Under the pieces are notes generated by a model. That model was not told the origin of the DNA and searched no databases. It saw nothing but the letters and a program-made list of their open reading frames with translations. Below are positions 39,286 through 43,021 of a DNA stretch of 43,021 nucleotides, one piece after another (the first letter of the stretch is position 1; every line of letters starts with the position of its first letter). Origin of the DNA: Dongia_A sp964542425. Its GTDB lineage: Bacteria; Pseudomonadota; Alphaproteobacteria; Dongiales; Dongiaceae. Location: positions 1-43,021 of the forward strand of contig CAZIUB010000039.1 in the NCBI GenBank assembly GCA_964542425.1, given 5' to 3'. The translations under genes and the position numbers were made by a program.

Positions 39286-40770
39286 TCAAGCCGCAATGAT
39301 TGCGGCGGTCAATGGACGCACGCCAGGAGGCAAATATCGGTATTGATAATGGTCCAGTTGCGCGGCTGCGGGTCCCGGAGCGTCGATATCGATCAGGCAG
39401 CGCGCGATCGGCGCGAAGGCGGCGCGGAAGTGGTTCTTGGCCTTGACGCAAAGCAGGTCAAGCGCCTCGGGCTCGATCCCGTGCATGCGGAAATAAGCGG
39501 GATCATTGGGTGTCTGGCAGGTTTCGGTCACGATCACCCACACGCCCACGACCTCCAGCATCGCGGTTCGCCCGACATCGACCGCCAGATTGTGCTCCAT
39601 CGGTCCCTGGTTGTGGAAATGGCCGTCGGTCAAGGCGAGAACTCTTGCATCCATCGGCACCGGCGGGCCGTAAAGCGCGCTCACGCGCCCACCCAATTCG
39701 GCGCTGATTTCGGCGCCAAGCCCAAGGATGTGGCAACGCTCGACCATCGCCGGATCATGAAAAAAGGCAAACACGGTTCGCTCCGGCCGGGACGAGGACA
39801 TCAACGCGCGGAAGAGCGATGGCGTGTCCCCGATGCCGCCCGAAAGTGGATTGTCGGCGGGATCGAGAACGATGGCCGGCCCCTTGCCCGGTGTCGCAAG
39901 GGCAAGGCGCAGGCCTTCTTCGGGCCCGGGCAGGCGCGGCAGGAATTGGTCGAGCCGGCGGGTGAGTTCGTCGGTCAGTGTCGCGACCGCCGCCTGGGCC
40001 AAGCCATCGCCGGCCGCCAGTGCGGTCACACTGGGTCCGGCGAAGGGCGAATCGCCATAGGCGAAACCGCCGAAGATGCTCACATCCACCATGCCCTCGC
40101 GCCGGCGCCAATCATCGGCCAGGCGTTGCAGATCCGCCATCGGGCCGGAATCGGTTCGCATGTTGAAACTGGGCAGGACAAAAGGCACCTTGGCGATGGC
40201 GAGCCGGGGCCGGGGATCGCCTACAAGGATGCGGCCGAGTTGGTCGAGCACGCGCTGGGCCGCTCGATCCATGTCGACATGGGGATAGGTGTGATAGCCG
40301 GAAAGGGCGTCCAGGGGCGCCATCATTTCAGCCGACAAATGGGCGTGGAGATCGAAGCTGGCGCCTAGGGGATTTGTTCCGATGGCGGCGCGCACTTTCT
40401 TGAGCAGGCGCAATTCCGGGGCCGGGTCGCCGACACAGGCCATCGCGCCATGCAGCGACAAATACACCGCGTCCCAATTTCCTTGTTCCAGCCCGCGCAG
40501 GATCAACCCCTCGATCTCGTCCATCGCGGCATCCTCGGCGAGACCCCCGGGCGGAGCGGCGCAGCAATGCAACAATTCCACGCGCCAGTCGGGGTGACGC
40601 TCGGCAAAGTCGAGGATTCCGCCGATTTCGGTCGCGGTGCCGGCGTAAAACGCCCGCGCCGCCTCGCCGCTAGCCCATTCGCGGGCGCGGAATGCATCGA
40701 TCCCGGTCCGGACCGGCGAGAAGGAATTGGCCTCGTACCAAAGCCGGGCCACGGCGATGCGCCGGGTCAT
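39286..40770 (-). CDS. M81-family metalloprotein (MlrC-like)
   Basis: 494 residues from ATG at 40770, giving MTRRIAVARLWYEANSFSP, the usual family start. The M81/MlrC N-terminal domain shows GASFDLHAHLS and SGYHTYPHVDMDRAA (candidate zinc ligands), DAVYLSLHGAM and SIFGGFAYGDSPFAG; the C-terminal domain has DPADNPLSGG. MlrC opens degraded microcystin, but most members act on other small amides or peptides, so the substrate is unknown. A 15-codon reading frame that starts in repeat A11 overlaps its start as ATGA. Confidence 0.88.
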   Translation of the reverse strand: MTRRIAVARLWYEANSFSPVRTGIDAFRAREWASGEAARAFYAGTATEIGGILDFAERHPDWRVELLHCCAAPPGGLAEDAAMDEIEGLILRGLEQGNWDAVYLSLHGAMACVGDPAPELRLLKKVRAAIGTNPLGASFDLHAHLSAEMMAPLDALSGYHTYPHVDMDRAAQRVLDQLGRILVGDPRPRLAIAKVPFVLPSFNMRTDSGPMADLQRLADDWRRREGMVDVSIFGGFAYGDSPFAGPSVTALAAGDGLAQAAVATLTDELTRRLDQFLPRLPGPEEGLRLALATPGKGPAIVLDPADNPLSGGIGDTPSLFRALMSSSRPERTVFAFFHDPAMVERCHILGLGAEISAELGGRVSALYGPPVPMDARVLALTDGHFHNQGPMEHNLAVDVGRTAMLEVVGVWVIVTETCQTPNDPAYFRMHGIEPEALDLLCVKAKNHFRAAFAPIARCLIDIDAPGPAAAQLDHYQYRYLPPGVRPLTAAIIAA

Positions 40771-40784
40771 GGGATCACACGCCC

Positions 40785-40931
40785 AGCGCCATCTTCCGAG
40801 AAAGCGCAATACATTGATCGCTCCGATGCTTCCACGAAAGTTGGGCCGCAGGTTGCAAAACGATAGTACCCGCCGGGGTGCGACTTCCGGGGCCAGACTA
40901 TCGAATCAGTCATCCGCGACGGCGGGTACTG
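40785..40931 (+). repeat. family A two-hairpin element, copy A11
   Basis: Left arm of stem I is degraded (GCGCCATCTTCCG against CGAAAGTTGGGC); stem II is GTACCCGCCGG/CGGCGGGTAC. Plus orientation among minus-strand genes. It overlaps the end of the NUDIX gene. Confidence 0.88.
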
Positions 40932-41558
40932 GCCATTCGCTCCGCACCCGCTCGCGATGCAACTGGAACCAGAGCAGGGCGGCGACCAGGGCGGCGTTCT
41001 CGGCCCGTGGATTGTCGATCAACGCCGGCGCGCAATCGGCGGGAAACAAGGAGATGCGGATGTCTTCGTGCTCGTGCGCCAAGCCGCCGAAGGCGCCCAC
41101 ACGCGTCGCATCGAAGCGGCCGAGGAACAGGCTGGTCAGTTCCGTCGTCAGGCCCGGGCTGGTCAGGAACCGGCACATCGGAACGAGGGTGGTCAATTCG
41201 CAAGCAGCCTCCTCCCGCGCCTCGTGGCCCGCGCGACCGCTTCCGGGCTCTCTTCGCCGTCCTGGATGCCGGCGATGATCTCCAACTGCCAGGCCGGAAG
41301 CCCGGCAACGCGGGCCGGCAAACGAAATTGCTCGATCAGCAGGATCTGGTCGGTCGCCGGATCATAGGGCAACACGCCCACGGCCGGGCACCGGACTACT
41401 ACCTCGCGAATCATCGGCCCTGCCCAGCCGCCATCGAAGCGCCGGTGGCGCAGCCGATAGCGGTCAAGCGCGATGAAGCCCTGGTAAAGACGCTCCCTGG
41501 CCTCGATTTCGACTTCGAGGATCGAATCCAGATCGGGCAATTCGGCCATATTCTTCAT
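40906..41558 (-). pseudogene. NUDIX hydrolase (ADP-ribose pyrophosphatase-like), frameshifted
   Basis: The first part (from ATG at 41558) reads into the Nudix box as EIIAGIQDGEESPEAVAR, then leaves frame and stops at 41193. The -1 frame continues as HEAREEAACELTTLVPM, restoring the RExxEE-type half of the box, and runs to 40906. A two-base insertion near 41230 is the simplest cause. The protein would otherwise be a normal ADP-ribose pyrophosphatase of about 216 residues. The final residues VPAVADD and the stop are read from repeat A11. Sequencing error is an alternative. Confidence 0.8.
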
Positions 41559-41591
41559 TGCACCGAAACTATCAGCGGGGCTTGACTTTGC

Positions 41592-41740
41592 CTAGCCGTA
41601 CCCGCCGTCACTGAAGATCGAATCAGCAAGATGACTATCCAGTGCGTGCCGGCGGATACTATCATATTATAGAATGTGCCAACTCTCGTGAAGGCGCTGG
41701 CGATATCCATGAGGCACGCTTTTCCGAAAGTTGGCACTAG
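41592..41740 (-). repeat. family A two-hairpin element, copy A12 (reverse)
   Basis: Reverse orientation. Stem I TGCCAACTTTCG opposes CGAGAGTTGGCA with one wobble; stem II GTATCCGCCGG opposes GACGGCGGGTAC. CTAG at 41737-41740, and another CTAG three bases outside the other end. It sits in the divergent gap between the NUDIX remnant and the flavoprotein gene. Confidence 0.92.
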
Positions 41741-41787
41741 GCTGATCCAACTTGGGATCGCTCCACCGCTTTCCAGGGGAAAACTGC

Positions 41788-43021
41788 ATGGCCCGCGATC
41801 CGCGCTACGACATCCTGTTCCAGCCGGTCAAGATCGGCCCGGTCACCGCGAGGAACCGCTTCTTTCAGGTGCCGCATTGCAACGGCATGGGGCACCGCCA
41901 TCCCCACGCCCATGCCGCCATGCGCGGCATGAAGGCCGAAGGCGGATGGGCGGTGGTCGCCACCGAGGAATGCGAGTTTCACCACACCAGCGATTTCTCT
42001 CCCTATGTCGAGGCACGGCTGTGGGACGATCACGACATTCCACAAAACGCCATGATCTGCGAGGCGGTGCATCGCCACGGCGCGCTGGCGGCGGTCGAGT
42101 TGACGCATAGCGGATTGTCGGCGTCCAATCTCTATTCGCGCGAGACGCTGCTCGCACCCTCGGACCAGATGTCACGCTATTTTCCCTGGCAGGCCCGCGC
42201 CATGGACCGCGAGGACATTCGCGAATTCCGGCGCTGGCACCGGGAAGCGATCGGGCGGGCCATGAAGGCCGGATTCGATATCCTCTATGTCAATGCCGGG
42301 CACGATTTGTCGATGCCGATGCATTTCCTGCAGCGCCGCCGCAACCACCGCAATGACGAATACGGCGGTTCGCTGGAGAACCGCGCGCGCCTGCTGCGCG
42401 AGATGATCGAGGACGCCAAGGACATGGCCGGGCAAGCTTGCGCCATCGCCATTCGTTTCGCCGTCGAAGAGATGATGGGTCCGGATGGCATCGCCAGCGA
42501 TGGCGAGGCGCCGGACATCGTCGCCATGCTGGCCGAATTGCCGGATCTATGGGACGTGAATCTGAGCGATTGGAAGCACGATTCCGCCACCTCCCGTTTT
42601 AGGGAAGAGGGATATCAGGAACCGTTCGTCGGTTTCGTCAAGAAGCTGACGACCAAGCCGGTGGTCGGCGTCGGTCGCTTTACCTCGCCCGATTCGATGG
42701 TCTCGCAGATCAGGCGCGGGATCCTGGATTTCATCGGCGCCGCCCGGCCCTCGATCGCCGACCCGTTTCTGCCGAAGAAGATCGAGGAGGGCAGAATCGA
42801 CGACATCAGGGAATGCATCGGCTGCAACATTTGCGTCACCGGCGACAGCATGATCACGCCGATCCACTGTACGCAGAACCCAACCATGGGCGAGGAATGG
42901 CGGCGCGACTGGCATCCCGAGACGGCACCGGCGCGCCATGCCGACGAACGGATTCTCGTCATCGGCGCCGGCCCGGCCGGGCTCGAGGCGGCGCGCACGC
43001 TGGGCCTGCGCGGCTACCGGG
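41788..43021 (+). CDS. trimethylamine-dehydrogenase-like flavoprotein (3' partial)
   Basis: 411 codons, open to the window end; AGGGGA lies eight bases before the ATG. N-terminal old-yellow-enzyme barrel like trimethylamine dehydrogenase: NRFFQVPHC with Cys31 where that enzyme attaches FMN, YGGSLENRARL, ARPSIADPFLP; then a 4Fe-4S site with Cys343, Cys346, Cys349 (CIGCNIC) and Cys361, and the start of the ADP-binding domain (VIGAGPAGLEAAR). The residue matching Tyr60 of the substrate bowl is Glu (TEECEF), so trimethylamine itself may not be the substrate; dimethylglycine, stachydrine and similar N-methyl compounds use related enzymes. Confidence 0.9.
   Translation, partial: MARDPRYDILFQPVKIGPVTARNRFFQVPHCNGMGHRHPHAHAAMRGMKAEGGWAVVATEECEFHHTSDFSPYVEARLWDDHDIPQNAMICEAVHRHGALAAVELTHSGLSASNLYSRETLLAPSDQMSRYFPWQARAMDREDIREFRRWHREAIGRAMKAGFDILYVNAGHDLSMPMHFLQRRRNHRNDEYGGSLENRARLLREMIEDAKDMAGQACAIAIRFAVEEMMGPDGIASDGEAPDIVAMLAELPDLWDVNLSDWKHDSATSRFREEGYQEPFVGFVKKLTTKPVVGVGRFTSPDSMVSQIRRGILDFIGAARPSIADPFLPKKIEEGRIDDIRECIGCNICVTGDSMITPIHCTQNPTMGEEWRRDWHPETAPARHADERILVIGAGPAGLEAARTLGLRGYR

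Noticed and set aside
7106..41740. Family A copies as a CRISPR array
   Set aside because: Copies are kilobases apart, in both orientations, with genes between them; there are no regular spacers and no cas genes.

Overview
GC-rich chromosomal segment, most likely from an alphaproteobacterium. Support: a mitochondrial-type complex I accessory protein (NDUFS4 family), a complete AapJQMP general amino acid transporter, and MttB-like and dimethylglycine-dehydrogenase-like demethylases of the kind common in Rhodospirillales and Rhizobiales. Genus cannot be told from the sequence.

Layout. 1-2944 is a decayed mobile region ending at a tRNA-Arg gene: the end of an IS30-type element, an IS630-type element with a two-frame transposase, a 5'-truncated hipA, and a 5'-truncated tyrosine integrase. 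2980-5439 holds the NDUFS4-like gene, tRNA-Pro, a LysR gene broken by a stop codon, and an intact GcvA-like LysR regulator. 5549-18920 is a one-direction cluster for a methylated amine: MttB-family methyltransferase, two dimethylglycine/sarcosine-dehydrogenase-like proteins, a dienelactone hydrolase-SnoaL fusion, an HpcH aldolase-SDR fusion, and livGFHM. 19018-25000 holds a surface-protein remnant and, on the minus strand, metC, hisI, kynB, kynU, a stand-alone RAM-domain gene and the livJ-type binding protein. 25514-30282 is aapJQMP. 30351-37323 is a minus-strand amino-acid catabolism set: alaX-type editing protein, mercaptopyruvate sulfurtransferase, double GNAT, a three-subunit HcnABC-like dehydrogenase and an M19 dipeptidase. 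37508-43021 has hicAB, cysK, an M81 (MlrC-like) gene, a frameshifted NUDIX gene and the start of a trimethylamine-dehydrogenase-like flavoprotein.

The most unusual feature is not a protein. Twelve copies of a roughly 145-150 bp element, called family A here, lie in the gaps between genes from 7106 to 41740. Each has two consecutive hairpins: stem I pairs TGCCAACTTTCG with CGAAAGTTGGC, and stem II pairs GTACCCGCCG with CGGCGGGTAC. The better-kept copies have CTAG at one or both ends. Copies between co-directional genes mostly run from the stop codon of one gene to the start of the next. Several supply the stop codon, a short C-terminal tail, a start codon or a ribosome-binding site to the neighbour. 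Smaller palindromes, also CTAG-bounded (families B, C, D, plus hairpin E), are chained end to end around aapJ. CTAG boundaries with a central TA fit IS630-type insertion, and an IS630 transposase lies in the same window; the link is an inference.

The genes together suggest uptake and oxidative breakdown of amino acids, kynurenine and N-methylated compounds. All calls rest on reading the sequence; no database search was run.
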